From Sacculina carcini (taxonomy: Eukaryota; Arthropoda; Thecostraca; Sacculinidae): 64,000 nucleotides of DNA. The stretch is from positions 11,308,316 to 11,372,315 of the forward strand of contig OU696570.1 in NCBI GenBank assembly GCA_916048095.2, written 5' to 3'. This document shows, piece after piece, positions 10,157-20,587 of this stretch. Numbering within the stretch: position 1 is the stretch's first letter; every line of letters starts with the position of its first letter. A model generated the notes under the pieces. The model was not told the origin of the DNA, ran no database searches, and saw nothing but the letters and a program-made list of their open reading frames with translations. The translations under genes were made by a program, and so were the position numbers.

Positions 10157-11825
10157 GATTAATGCTTCCGCTAAAACAGCATATGCATATAGTTGGCATT
10201 GCATGATATAACAACCCGTATCCTTATGCAACTTAAGCGTATGCAACTTGAAATTAAACCAATTAAATTACACAGTAAAATTCAGTAGTTAACTCTGTTC
10301 CCAATAGCATTTTACCCGCCCGTCGGGCGGAACAATTGATGTGTAAAAATTGAGGACAATAAATACTTTATATTCAGTATAGTGTAGCATTAATTAAACT
10401 GTACGCAATAAAACCACACCATCCATGCTTGGAGCTAATATGATGCATTCTTTATTGTGATTGGGCTTCAGTGAAATTTAATCGGTGTATATTCCTGAGT
10501 AATCGCAAGTGTGCATAATAGCTGTCAAATTGGCAATATGTCCTTTTGACTTTACACCGCTCTAACTTCCTTCAGATACCCTTTGGAAAATTAAAAATTA
10601 TACCGTATTGTAGAAAACAAAATTTCTAGCACGATGGTATAATTTATTTTTATGTGTAACAAATAGCTACTGAGAAATAGTAGAAAAATGAATTAATTTT
10701 AGTCGCCCGGTGTTCAAGTGTAATTTTGGATGTATTTGAGAATTTTGCCAATTTTACACGTTTTTTGTATCATTTGTGGGTATAAATCATAACTTTTCTT
10801 GTAGAACACAAAATTATTTACACAATAGTATATTCCTGTGTAATCGCAAGTGCGCATAATAGCTGTTAAATTGGCAATATGTCCTTTAGACTTTACACCG
10901 CCGTAACTTCCTTCAGATATTCTTTGGAAAATTAAAATCATACCGTATTGTAGAAAACAAAATTTCTAGCACGATGGTATAATTTATTTTTATGTATAAC
11001 AAATAGTTACCGAGATATAGTAGAAAAATGAATTAATTTTAGTCACCTGGTGTTCAAGTGTAATTTGGGATGTATTTGACAATTTTGCCAATTTTACACG
11101 TTTTTTGTATCATTCGTGGGTATAAATTATAGCTTATCTTGTAGAATACAAAATTATCTACACAGTAGTATCTTCCTGTGTAATCGCAAGTGCGTCAATT
11201 GTGATTGGACTTCAGTGAAATTAAATCAGTGTATATTGATGTGTAATCGCCAGTGCGCATAATAGCTGTCAAATTGGCAACATGACATTTTGAATTTACA
11301 CCGCCGTAACTTCCTTCAGATACACTTTGGAAAATTACAAATTATACCGTATTGTAGAAAACAAGACTTCTAGCACGATGGTATTATTTATTTTTATGTG
11401 TAACAAATAGCTACTGAGAAATAGTAGAAAAATGAATTAATTTTAGTCGCCCGGTGTTCAAATGTAATTTTGGATGTATTTGAGAATTTTGCCAATTTTA
11501 CACGTCTTTTGTATCATTTGTGGGTATAAACTATAGCTTATATTGTAGAACACAACATTATCTACACAGTAGTATATTCCTGTGTAATCGCAAGTGCGCA
11601 TAATAGCTGTCAAATTGGCAATATGTCCTTTAAACTTTACACCCCCGTAACTTCCTTCAGATATTCTTTGGAAAATTACAAATTATACCGTATTGTAGAA
11701 AACAAGATTTCTAGCAGGATGGTATAATTTATTTTTATGTATAACAAATAGTTATTGAGAAATAGTAGAAAAACGAATTAATTTTATTCACTTGATGTTC
11801 AAGTGTAATTTGGGATGTACATTGA
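10157..11825 (-). repeat. Helitron-type arm and internal tandem units, minus orientation
   Basis: Starts with the arm sequence containing the perfect dyad CCGCCCGTCGGGCGG (10316-10330). It continues into about four diverged units of the family described at 1-900, in reverse orientation. Copies B and C keep only the last part (22,256-22,975 and 33,781-34,500), joined directly to the arm. No genes are seen. Confidence 0.6.
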
Positions 11826-11923
11826 CCGACATTGACCGCTGCCATTGACCGCCCAGCACCTGCGGCACTGCCGAGCGCCCCCGGCTGTCCTGTGTCGGTG
11901 CCAGGGCTGGCTGGGGGAGGTGG
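11826..11923. other. GC-rich spacer before gypsy LTR
   Basis: A GC-rich stretch with cattgaccg repeats, unlike the AT-rich surroundings. In copies B and C the matching segment is about 75 bp longer (22,976-23,148 and 34,501-34,673). It may be the outer remnant of another element. Nothing more can be said. Confidence 0.3.
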
Positions 11924-12887
11924 TGTAGCGACCGCGCCGCATTCAGCCCTGTGCGTTATTATTATTTGTTTAAGTGTTCCTTTCTCTTTGTATTATATAA
12001 TTTAATTTGTGATACCCTCTTATGTGCGTCTTGTTTTTGTTGTAAATATCTTTAACTATAGATGAGTATTATATGTGACACCGTCACTGAACTGGGAGTG
12101 TCTCCTCCCTCTCTCGCTTGTACGCTTACCGTGTGCGCACTTTTTTGCTCGCGCTCCTCTATGGGTGATCATTACATTTGCTACGTGTTTGGTGTTTGTG
12201 GCTCTCGCTAAACAGGAGCGCAACACGTACATCGAACAGAAAGATACATACTAATATATACACTTACACACGCACACATATATATATATATACATGCATA
12301 TATGTATATATACATATATACACACAATACATTACAGTAATTACACATATAGGTTGATGCACATAAATCGAATAAGCGCTAACCACCAATGATACAAATG
12401 GACAAAAAATTAGCACTAGCCCAAGACAAGACTATGTTCGCAATACTGTGTGGTCTCCTAACACATGATGCAATACATTACACAGGTTTATCGCAGATAT
12501 TACTCGGAAAATACATGCTACAACATTTGTCATCAATTTTAAAGAATTACATTTCGTAACATGCACATGTCAAAAAAAGTTGCGGCAGAATCAGCAAATA
12601 ATCTGCATTCACAATTAAAGCGAATGCATGACGCTGTGGCAGCAATAACACGCAGCTGAATTGTCACGATGTACTGCGATGAAACGACACAAGCAAGTGA
12701 AGGAGTGACGATAAAGTAACACAGGAACAGTCCACACGTAACACACACACACGTACATACAAACATACATGCACACTTCCACACACGCACCAACTGGTAC
12801 ACTGACTCTCTCTTGCGCACGCACAAACACAACCAGTCTAACTGGCCAGTGGTCTTTAACCCAGAGTTGTATGACAGTGGGGCCACA
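11924..12887 (-). mobile_element. Candidate Ty3/gypsy 3' LTR (964 bp), copy A
   Basis: On the minus strand it starts TGTGGCCCCACTG, directly after a purine-rich tract (GAGGAGGGA), and ends GGTCGCTACA. These are TG...CA ends in the position expected of a 3' LTR, about 75 bp downstream of the stop of the gypsy pol fragment at 12,964. It contains TA/CA microsatellite sequence at about 12,265-12,330. Copies at 23,149-24,107 and 34,674-35,632 share the boundaries. No second LTR is present to confirm the ends. Confidence 0.5.
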
Positions 12888-12963
12888 GTCCCTCCTCAGG
12901 ATCTATGCTCCGGTGTAGCGCTGTGGTGGCCGTACTGGTCTGCAACGCCCTGACCAAACTATC

Positions 12964-13318
12964 CTAGGAGCCACGTGACGTGATGCAGCGGAAGGAGGTC
13001 GAGTATATGAAGGAGGAATGACGTCTCCCGCTCCCGGAGGCGCTGTCGATGTCGGTGCTGTGGTTGTGGCCGACTGATCTACTCGCGCCAGATGTGCAAG
13101 GCTTCAGCCTGTCCACTGCAACCACATCAGGCTTGCTGCGATTGTCGATAGTGAATGATTTGTCGCTTCGCTGCAATACGGCGTACGGTCCCTGATAAGG
13201 AGGTGTTAGCGGTGAACGATGACTATCAACTCGCACAAAGACATGACTCGCCGTCTCCAGGGAGGGCGATACAAACGGTCTCTCTGAGTCACGATGACGG
13301 TGCCAGCAGGTTGGAACA
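12964..13318 (-). pseudogene. Ty3/gypsy pol C-terminus, second element, copy A
   Basis: Minus-strand frame with the post-integrase tail of Ty3/gypsy polyproteins: a SHVFVR / HRSPLTPPYQGPYAV block (GPY/F module), then DVVAVDRLKP and a Pro/Ser/Thr-rich end. Only about 115 residues remain. Its upstream side is fused at 13,319-13,362 to a 44-bp sequence identical in design to the start of the LTR at 12,844-12,887. A first gypsy element and its 3' LTR start therefore lie immediately upstream. One frameshift near 13,100 separates this copy from B and C, which read RLKPAHLARVDQ smoothly. It is a decayed fragment. Confidence 0.7.
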
Positions 13319-13362
13319 GGCCAGTGGTCTTCAACCCAGAGTTGTATGACAGTGGGGCCACA
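13319..13362 (-). repeat. 44-bp direct repeat: start of a gypsy 3' LTR
   Basis: Nearly identical to 12,844-12,887. On the minus strand both follow a purine-rich tract (AGGGGGAGGG here). I infer this is the first 44 bp of the 3' LTR of the upstream gypsy element, truncated where the second element joins. Copies: 24,537-24,580 and about 36,062-36,105. Confidence 0.5.
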
Positions 13363-13366
13363 ACGC

Positions 13367-14161
13367 CTACAGGGCCCTCCCCCTAGAAGTGTCGAGAAGA
13401 AACGAGACACGACGATAACGCACAGGTAGGCGCACGACACGACCGCTCCTAGTACGCAAAATTGACGGGGAATTTGCGTATGTGCTGGTGTTTGTAGCTG
13501 TGTTTTCATGACTTGACCTGATAGGACCCGCAGCAGTTGTCGGTGTCCGTGACACTGTTGTTGGAGGCATGATAAGTTCAGTACTGCCACCGTCGTCTCG
13601 ATCATCTGGCGGGGCAAGGGTTGAAACTGGCGAGTTTTGCTGCACATCGTCGACGAAGGCTGGTTTGCAGCGATAAATGGAGACAGCTGCACGCTCGCTG
13701 TTAGTCCGGATCGTGATCAGCTTGTCCGTACGATGAATGACTGGAAACGGGCCGTCATACGGATAGTCGAGCGGGTATCTGTGCTTGTCCCGACGGACAA
13801 ACACGTGTGTTGCCGTCTTCAGTGCTGCCGGAACGAACGATGGCTGGTTGACTGCTCGTGGACGTCGTGGCCGGAGTGCGCATGTGATTGCGCAGCAATG
13901 AAGCGAATGAAGCCGGATTGCTGGCTGTCTGTGTTGAGTCGCCGATCAACTTGCCAGAAAGTCGCAGGGACGCTCCGTAGACCAGTTCGGCTGAGCACGC
14001 GCCGACTTCAGTTTTGTGTGTCGACCGTATGCCCAACAAGGCTACGGGCAAGACATCCATCCATGATGTGTGTTCAGCAGCGCGCAAACTCGCATTGAGC
14101 TGCCGATGGAAGCGTTCAGCCATACCGTTGCTGCTCGGGTGATAACTGGTGGTGCGTATAC
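13367..14161 (-). pseudogene. Ty3/gypsy integrase C-terminal half and pol tail, copy A
   Basis: Reading down from 14,161 on the minus strand: the end of the integrase core with the catalytic-Glu region (SSNGMAERFHRQL), then VALLGIRSTHKTE typical of gypsy integrases. After a frameshift near 13,800 comes the GPY/F-like block (THVFVRRDKHRYPL, DGPFPVIHRTDK) and a tail with RTRSGRVVRLP. The frame ends just before the purine tract and LTR start at 13,362. The 5' side is cut at 14,162 by the insertion of a small LTR element. The upstream core of the same integrase lies beyond that insertion at 15,079-15,280. Copies: 24,585-25,381 and 36,110-36,906. Confidence 0.78.
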
Positions 14162-15078
14162 GTTGGTGTAACAAAACCAGAAACTAAAATATATTACAGA
14201 CAGACGCGCGCGGACATCACTGCCCCACGCGCGCCTACAAGACGTCACGCCACAACCGCAGCTCAAACAGGACTCTCCGCTCACACCGCGTCACACGGGA
14301 GCACACACGGACACGGACACGGACACACACAGTCCTCACCCGCCGCAACCAATCAGCGGCGAGCAGGTCAATCGCTCGCCGCCGCGGGGCATGTACACTT
14401 CATGAAACGCATACATACAAACACATCACCAAGCAACGCAAACACGAACGCAAACGCGAATCACACACATACACACACACTAAACCACAGACACCCCAAC
14501 GCGCTCACACACTCTCTCTCTCGCTCACAATCACACCACACCTCCACCTGTTTTTACAGAAACATGAACTATAGAGCATACAATAAAAAAACGCATAACA
14601 AACAAACAAAAACAACCAAACCCGACGACGGCCTCCACCAGACGCACACACCTTGGCTGCGGCGAAGCGCAACACGGCAGGCCCCAGCATCCTCCACGCT
14701 CCCGCCTCCGCCCGTGCTCTTCAGTGCTCCGCCGCAGCCTGCCGTCCTCTTCATCACCGGCTGCCGCGACAGGGCACAACACCTCGACCCCAGCACCCAC
14801 CGTGCTCCCGCCGACACCGGTGCTATTCAGCAACCCGTCGCAGACAGCCTTGACTCCGCCGCACACGCAAGCCGCACCGTCGTCGTCGTTCGTCATTTAT
14901 CCTCCAGCTTCAGCAGTTCCTTTCTCTCACATGCCCTCCAGCATCAGCAGCGATCACCAGCGATATTCTATCTGCCCGGCGACGAGTCTAACACCAGTGC
15001 AGGCGGGACGACGAGCAACCCTGGGCCACAGCTACTCCGCTGCTTCCTGCCGGAACCATGCCCTCCTGCCGTCCACCT
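14162..15078 (-). mobile_element. Small LTR element inserted in gypsy integrase, truncated copy A
   Basis: GTTGG (14162-14166) is one half of the target duplication. An LTR follows at 14167-14540 (TGTAACAAAACC ... CACACCACA), then about 538 bp of GC-rich interior. The second LTR and the rest of the interior are missing: the interior joins gypsy integrase sequence at about 15,079. The intact version is at 36,907-38,405. Long ORFs here on both strands (for example 14402-15142) come from GC-rich low-stop sequence, and their frames are not all conserved between copies. I do not call a protein. Confidence 0.75.
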
Positions 15079-15280
15079 GCGAGCAGTCAAGTTAGTTTGG
15101 ACCACAGAGACGATTCGAGTTGTGCCCCGCGATCTGTTGTGATGGTTGTCGGTACTCCAGAGACCCACTGATGGAGAAACGCGCGTGCAACTGTCACTGC
15201 GCGAATATCCGGCAGAGGAATGGCTTCTGGCCAGCGCGAAAATTGGTCCACGCATGTGAGGAGGTATGACTTACCTTGTG
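15079..15280 (-). pseudogene. Ty3/gypsy integrase core fragment, copy A
   Basis: Minus-strand frame with YLLTCVDQFSRWPEA, then VARAFLHQW and TTITTDRGAQ. This is the integrase core around the second catalytic Asp. It ends in-frame where the truncated small LTR element begins. Upstream it is joined through about 18 bp of filler (15,281-15,298) to the 3' end of a Tx1-like element, giving a chimeric reading frame 15,087-15,362. In copy C the same integrase continues upstream to 39,130. Confidence 0.75.
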
Positions 15281-15298
15281 AGTAACGTAACGTATTGT

Positions 15299-17640
15299 AG
15301 TAACGTGGCAGCTCCAGAAAAGGTGCAATATCGTTTCTGTGTGTGTTTTGCAGAACGTGCATGTGTGTGATTTAGTCATGCCGATCAAATATGCGGTTTT
15401 GTTTGTGTGGATGATTCTTTGAGTGATTTTGTAGTTGAAGTATTGCAAGTGTGTGGAATTTGTCACTGATTTAATGGTGTTTATACTTCCTGCTCTGTAG
15501 TGGCTAATATCTTCTGTCCATTTTCTTTTCGTTTTTATCATCCACCCTCGATAGGGAATGTTGGGTTGAATATAATGACTCGAATGCTTCAGTAGAGATT
15601 CTATTTTATCAATTCTTTTTAGAAGGGCAGTGTAATTGAGAGAATCAATTTTTATATTGAATTTATTCTGCATTTCATCAAGCGTTAAAACTCTTGCTTC
15701 CTCTGTGTTTATTAGATCGCCTATAAAGCGAATTGCTGCGTTATCCCATTTGTGAATTTTACTGTTTTTTTATTTCGTATAATCGGAGTACCATAAACTT
15801 TCACAGATGATGGTGCTGTCTTCCTGATTGGAATTTTCGATAAAATATCGCCAGGCCATTATAACCTCCTTCCAAAATTCGTTTGTTATTTTGTTTTCAA
15901 TTTTTTTTAATTTTTGTGTTCCGTAATTCACTAAATCGCCGACGTCTGGAATGCTTAGCCTAGCTAAGCTAGTCGAGAGTCCGTGTGTTTCGTTCGCTAG
16001 TTTACTTATCCATCGAGTCTTTATGCTGCGCATGAAAGCTACGATGTCGATCATACATAATCCGTCTTCGCTGTAGTTCTGAATAAGTTGTCTCCGCTTA
16101 ATTTTATCTGTCTTATTGTTCCATACAAATTTGAACAGAATACTTGACAATTTTTTCAGTTGATTCCTGCTTAAGCTTGGATTGGAATTGAACAAATGCA
16201 CAAATTTGGATATGATAAGTGCTTTCATTATCGTTATTCTTCCTATTGGCGTCAAATTTATCTTGCACCACAGCGCCAGCTCTAACTCTGCACTTTCCAT
16301 GACTCTCGTATAGTTTTTTTTTATTCTCATATTGTCCGCGGTTTAGTGTATTCCTAGTATTTTCAGCTCTTCTACCCAATTGTTGCTTCCGGTTGGGGTA
16401 ACTGGGGCATAACCACCAAGGGCGAGCAGCTTGGTTTTTGCTTGATTCAGTTTGAGTCCAGACATCTTTGCAAATTTCACCAGTTCGTTGGTTGCATTTT
16501 CAATATTTTGGGCGTCACCTTCGAGAAATAGAACAGTATCGTCAGCATATTGTGATATTTTTATTTCAACTTGATCGTGTATTTTTATTCCTCGGACGCC
16601 ACTTGCTTTTGCAAGCCTGACAGCAATTAATTCTGCTGCAAGGTTGAACAAATAGCCAGATATAGGATCACCTTGTCTAATTCCGCGTTCTAGGAACATT
16701 TTTTCACCTATATATCCGTTCATGCCTATCCTGGAATAATTTCGCTTGTTGAAATAGAATAAATTGATAAGACTTCTAAACAAAGGCCCAAGGTTATGTG
16801 CCTCTAGAATATTTTCCATATACGTCCAATATACTGTATCAAATGCCGATTGGAAATCCGCTGCCAGGATAACGGCCGCAATTTGGTTTTTGTGACAATG
16901 GTGGATGAGGTCAAATACCAATCTGGAGTTTTCAGCGATGTTTCTCCCTCGGATATATGCAGTTTGTGTTTGACTGATCAACCCTGGAATTACTTGTTTG
17001 ATCCTTTCGGCAATCGTCCTTGATAAAATCTTGAAGTCTACGTTCAATAAGGATATTGGACGCCAATCTTTAATCTGGCGGCCCGTGGTACCACTCTTAG
17101 GAATCATGGTTATTGATGCCTCATTATGTGATCGTATTAATTCACCTCTTAACTGTGTTTCTTTGAAGGCTTTAAGTAAGATATGGCCGATTGGGTCCCA
17201 TAATTTTTTAAAGAAACCTATAGTAAAACCATTTGGTCCTGGTGATTTACCGCTTTTCATTCTTGACATTGTGGCTTTGAGTTCTTCGAGCGTAATTTGT
17301 TGTTCTAAGCGAACTGCTTGCTCCCTTGTGATCTTCCGTAAAGCTTGCATATCTCGTGGATCTATTGGTGTTGTCGCCGCTGCTTTGTATGTTAACTTTA
17401 TTTTGTCGCCCATCAATTTCATTTTTTAAGCTTGCTCACTTACTTTTTCCCCTTCGTGATGCAAATATGTTATTGACCTTCTGATGGCGTTTCTTTTTTC
17501 TAATGTTAAAAAATACTTTGTGCTTTTTTCACCTTGTTCATGCCAGTTACACTTTGATCTGATTATCAGCCCCTGTACAATTTTTTCACGTTTCAGCTCC
17601 AGTCTTTGTTTTGCCTCTTCTCCTCTCACTCGCCTGCTTT
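15299..17640 (-). pseudogene. Tx1/L1-like non-LTR retrotransposon RT, copy A
   Basis: Minus-strand coding relic of a Tx1/L1-like reverse transcriptase. From high to low coordinates there is a pre-RT segment (NWHEQGEKSTKYFL), then the main frame 17,422-16,343. That frame holds SGKSPGPNGF, DWRPISLLNVDFK, the first catalytic Asp in LAADFQSAFD (residue 189 of the frame), GIRQGDPIS, and the YADD catalytic pair (residues 292-295). A thumb/C-terminal region follows and ends in a Cys/His motif (HTCTFCKTH...HLFWSCH). Three TAA stops interrupt one continuous frame (17,426-17,428; 16,343-16,345; about 15,770) with no frameshift. The 5' part including any endonuclease is missing, and the element begins at a CA/GT microsatellite. 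The 3' end is deleted into gypsy sequence. Copy B is at 26,616-28,957. Confidence 0.85.
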
Positions 17641-17681
<41 letters not shown>

Positions 17682-17745
17682 TGTGTCAAACCCTAACCCT
17701 GTCATTGTATAGATGTGTATTCACACCGCCTTTCTGCATACAGCG

Positions 17746-17786
<41 letters not shown>

Positions 17787-17790
17787 TGTC
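17641..17790 (+). repeat. GT microsatellites flanking a short TTAGGG-like motif, copy A
   Basis: Two GT runs (about 17,644-17,688 and 17,747-17,780) separated by sequence containing AACCCTAACCCT. Only two telomere-like hexamers are present. The same arrangement occurs at 28,958-29,107 and inverted at 62,313-62,470. Run lengths differ between copies. Confidence 0.7.
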
Positions 17791-17899
17791 GCTCTATAGC
17801 TATTGACGCGCTTCATTCACGCATACATGACACTAACACACACACACGCTCGCGCGCTCGCAGACACAGGATCGGGCAGATGCAGTACAGGGCTAGCAG

Positions 17900-18140
17900 A
17901 TCATCATCTCCACGCTATGGGGCCACAAGGACGTAAGACTTATTAGAGAGGGCCACCTCCCCAGAATGCATGACACAACACATGACTGATATCTGGTACC
18001 ATCATTTACTGCTGGTTGGACAGGGGCTGTGTGATTGTAGAATTCGCCCAACGAAATCCTGCTCCGCCGGGTTTCGAACCACGGACTTCCCGCTTGTGAG
18101 GCGGGTGTGATAACAACTACACCACGGAGTCCACGATAGA
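17900..18140 (-). mobile_element. SINE with tRNA-Val(CAC)-like head, copy A
   Basis: On the minus strand, 18,131-18,060 folds as a tRNA-like head. The acceptor side is ACTCCG/CGGAG, the D-arm region is TGGTGTAGTTG, the anticodon arm is CCCGC-CTCACAA-GCGGG (anticodon CAC, Val), and the B box is GGTTCGAAACC. The T-stem and the outer acceptor pairs have mismatches, so it is not a functional tRNA gene. A tRNA-unrelated body of about 160 bp follows (gcgaattctacaatcacac ... agcgtggagatgat). Copies: 29,225-29,465 minus and 58,566-58,802 plus. Confidence 0.68.
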
Positions 18141-18236
18141 CATTTACCAGAAACGCACGTGGTCTCATTACTTGCCAACTTCTAAATGCGAGGAAAAGTT
18201 TGCCGCGCCAAACATTTTGTCTGATTTTGTCTATAT

Positions 18237-18508
18237 CAGAGTCGTAGCAACCGCTCCCCGTACCCCCCGTCCGGGAGGGCCTCGAGTGCTGAGGGGCCCG
18301 CTTGCGAGTGTGTGTGTGTGCGTCTGTGTATCGGTCGCTTACTCATTTAATTTGTATATCCTTTACCTTTTTGCTAAGATGTTTTGCCTATGCTTGTATT
18401 ATGAGTTTATGTCTAATAAATATATTCATTATTTGGTGCTTTATTTATAATGAGGGCCCCAAGTGTTGCCTTCGGGGGGGGGGGGCATAAGTCCTTGCAA
18501 CGGCTCTG
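18237..18508 (-). mobile_element. hAT-type MITE (272 bp), copy A
   Basis: Ends are short inverted repeats: CAGAGTCGTAGC at one side and the complement of CAGAGCCGTTGC at the other. They are flanked by 8-bp target duplications that differ at one base (GTCTATAT at 18229-18236, TTCTATAT at 18509-18516). The interior holds a GT run, an AATAAA and a G-run. It has no coding capacity. Copies: 29,562-29,833 and 58,199-58,468 (inverted). Confidence 0.72.
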
Positions 18509-18516
18509 TTCTATAT

Positions 18517-19725
18517 ACATATGAATATATTGACCTATAATCATAGGAAATATATACATATACTAGCATTAAAACCCGCCCGTTGTGCGGAGCAATTCAT
18601 AACATGAAATTAATATTCAATTCATAAAAATATGGAAAATTAAAAATGAAATAGGGTACACTCATAAAAATATTAATCAATGAAAAATTCCAAGTTAAAT
18701 TATTTATATTTTAACAAAATATTTCCCCTCAGTCTGCCTTGGTCATTTTTACACCCGCCCGTCGTGCTGAATAATTCAGAACTCGAACACGATCCTTTCT
18801 GGATCTTGAAGTCAAATCCATTGGTTTTGTGTATGGATTAATTCTACAGGGGAAATTAAACGTTCTATTGTCTATAGTTGCTGCTCGAGGAGCATTTATA
18901 TTTAGAAAGAAATTACCTTATTCTAAATGAACCATTTGAAAAAATGAACTAAAAAATGGAAACACTTTTTTTAAACCCGCCCGTCGTGCGGAACAATTCA
19001 TACAATGAAATTCATATTAAATCCATAAAATATAATGAATGCAAATTGAAAAGCAAGACATGTAACCTATAAATATCTTAACCAATAGAAAAGTCTAAAT
19101 GTGAATATTTTTGTTTTTATTATGACAAATATTATCCCTCAACCCGCTTGATATATAAGTCTGCCCGTCGTGTGGAACACAAACACGAAACAAACAATGA
19201 AAGATGATGAAATCTTTTCATCAGAATGTTTCCAAACTATATTTATTACTTAACATGATTCCCCAACATTATTTGCTCAAGTACTATCTTACTTTTACCG
19301 CTATACTATTTATTGCTAAAATATATATTTTTCCGCTATCATTAAAACCCAATATAACCTGAGTCAAACCTACCCAACCCAACCCAACCATTCAATCTTG
19401 ACCGCACTCTGCCTAGTCTGAGGTGATTCAACTCATTAGTTTGTGATCACAAAATATACTGATTCGATCATAATTTGTAATCAGAAGACTGAGATTATCT
19501 ACCCCAGGGGTTCCAAACACGCGTCCCACCAATACTTTTCTCTCAAACCGCCAATATAATATCGGAACCAAACTGTAAGGCAGCTAAATTCACATTTGTT
19601 GCATAATGCGATATATTTATACACCATTTAAGTCACATTTACATTAGTGAGTCTGGATCTTGAAGTCAAGCCCGTGAGTTTTGTAGTCTCAATTGTAGTC
19701 TCAATTGTAGTCCCGTGAGTTGAGT
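18517..19725 (-). repeat. Helitron-like relics, minus orientation
   Basis: A minus-strand CTAG terminus at 18563-18566 is followed by the hairpin motif CCGCCCGTTGTGCGG, then further hairpin motifs near 18,757, 18,977 and 19,165. This is the inverted counterpart of 57,070-58,146 and resembles 3,190-4,771. The first copy-B base after copy A is 18,680. At the right end a short run of tagtctcaattg repeats leads into the minisatellite. Confidence 0.6.
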
Positions 19726-20587
19726 AATCTCACCGTCCTGGGTGTCATGATGAATCTAATCTCACCGTCCTGGTTGTCATGATGAATCTAATCTCAACGT
19801 CCTGGGTGTAATGATGAATCTAATCTACCGTCCTGGGTGTCATGATGAATCTAATCTCACCGTGCTGGGTGTCATGATGAATCTACTCTCACCGTCCTGG
19901 GTGCCATGATAAATCTAATCTCACCGTCCTGGGTGTCATGATGAATCTAATCTCACCGTCCTGGGTGTCATGATGAATCTAATCTCACCGTCCTGGGTGT
20001 CATGATGAATCTAATCTCACCGTCCTGGGTGTCATGATGACTCTAATCTCACCGTCCTGGGTGTCATGATGAATCTAATCTCACCGTCCTGGGTGTCATG
20101 ATGAATCTAATCTCACCGTCCTGGGTGTCATGATGAATCTAATCTCACCGTCCTGGGTGTCATGATGAATCTAATCTCACCGTGCTTGGTGTCATGATGA
20201 ATCTAATTTCACCGTCCTGGGTGTCATGATGAATCTAATCTCACCGTCCTGGGTGTCATGATGAATCTAATCTCACCGTCCTGGGTGTCATGATGAATCT
20301 AATCTCACCGTGCTGGGTGTCATGATGAATCTAATCTCACCGTCCTCGGTGCCATGATGAATCTAATCTCACCGTCCTGGGTGTCATGATGAATCTAATC
20401 TCACCGTCCTGGGTGTCATGATGAATCTAATCTCACCGTCCTGGGTGTCATGATGAATCTAATCTCACCGTCCTGGGTTTCATGATGAATCTAATCTCAC
20501 CGTCCTGGGTGTCATGATGAATCTAATCTCACCGTCCTGGGTGTCAGGATGAATCTAATCTCACCGTCCTGGGTGTCATGATGAACG
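19726..20587 (+). repeat. 32-bp minisatellite, about 27 units
   Basis: Unit aatctcaccgtcctgggtgt plus catgatgaatct, 32 bp, repeated head to tail about 27 times with scattered single-base changes and one deletion. The repeats are contiguous with no spacers. The copy at 31,251-32,112 has the same length and almost the same variant order. It is absent before copy A. Confidence 0.92.

Noticed and set aside
14402-15142. 246-codon frame and other long overlapping frames in the small LTR element
   Set aside because: GC-rich sequence gives long frames on both strands, and single-base homopolymer changes between copies shift them.
16343-17430. TAA read as tyrosine, because three TAA codons interrupt an otherwise clean RT frame
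   Set aside because: The 1,098-codon retrotransposon ORF in the same window has no TAA, and copy C shows a TAT-to-TAA point change at one site. Ordinary nonsense mutations explain it.
17690-17702. Telomeric repeat
   Set aside because: Only two TTAGGG-type hexamers lie between GT runs, and the same motif recurs inside the duplicated segments.
17606-17806. Cys/Val-rich frames across GT runs (also 28,801-29,124 and 62,321-62,762)
   Set aside because: They are translations of GT microsatellites.
19726-20587. CRISPR-like array
   Set aside because: The 32-bp repeats are contiguous with no spacers, and the context is an animal genome; it is a minisatellite.
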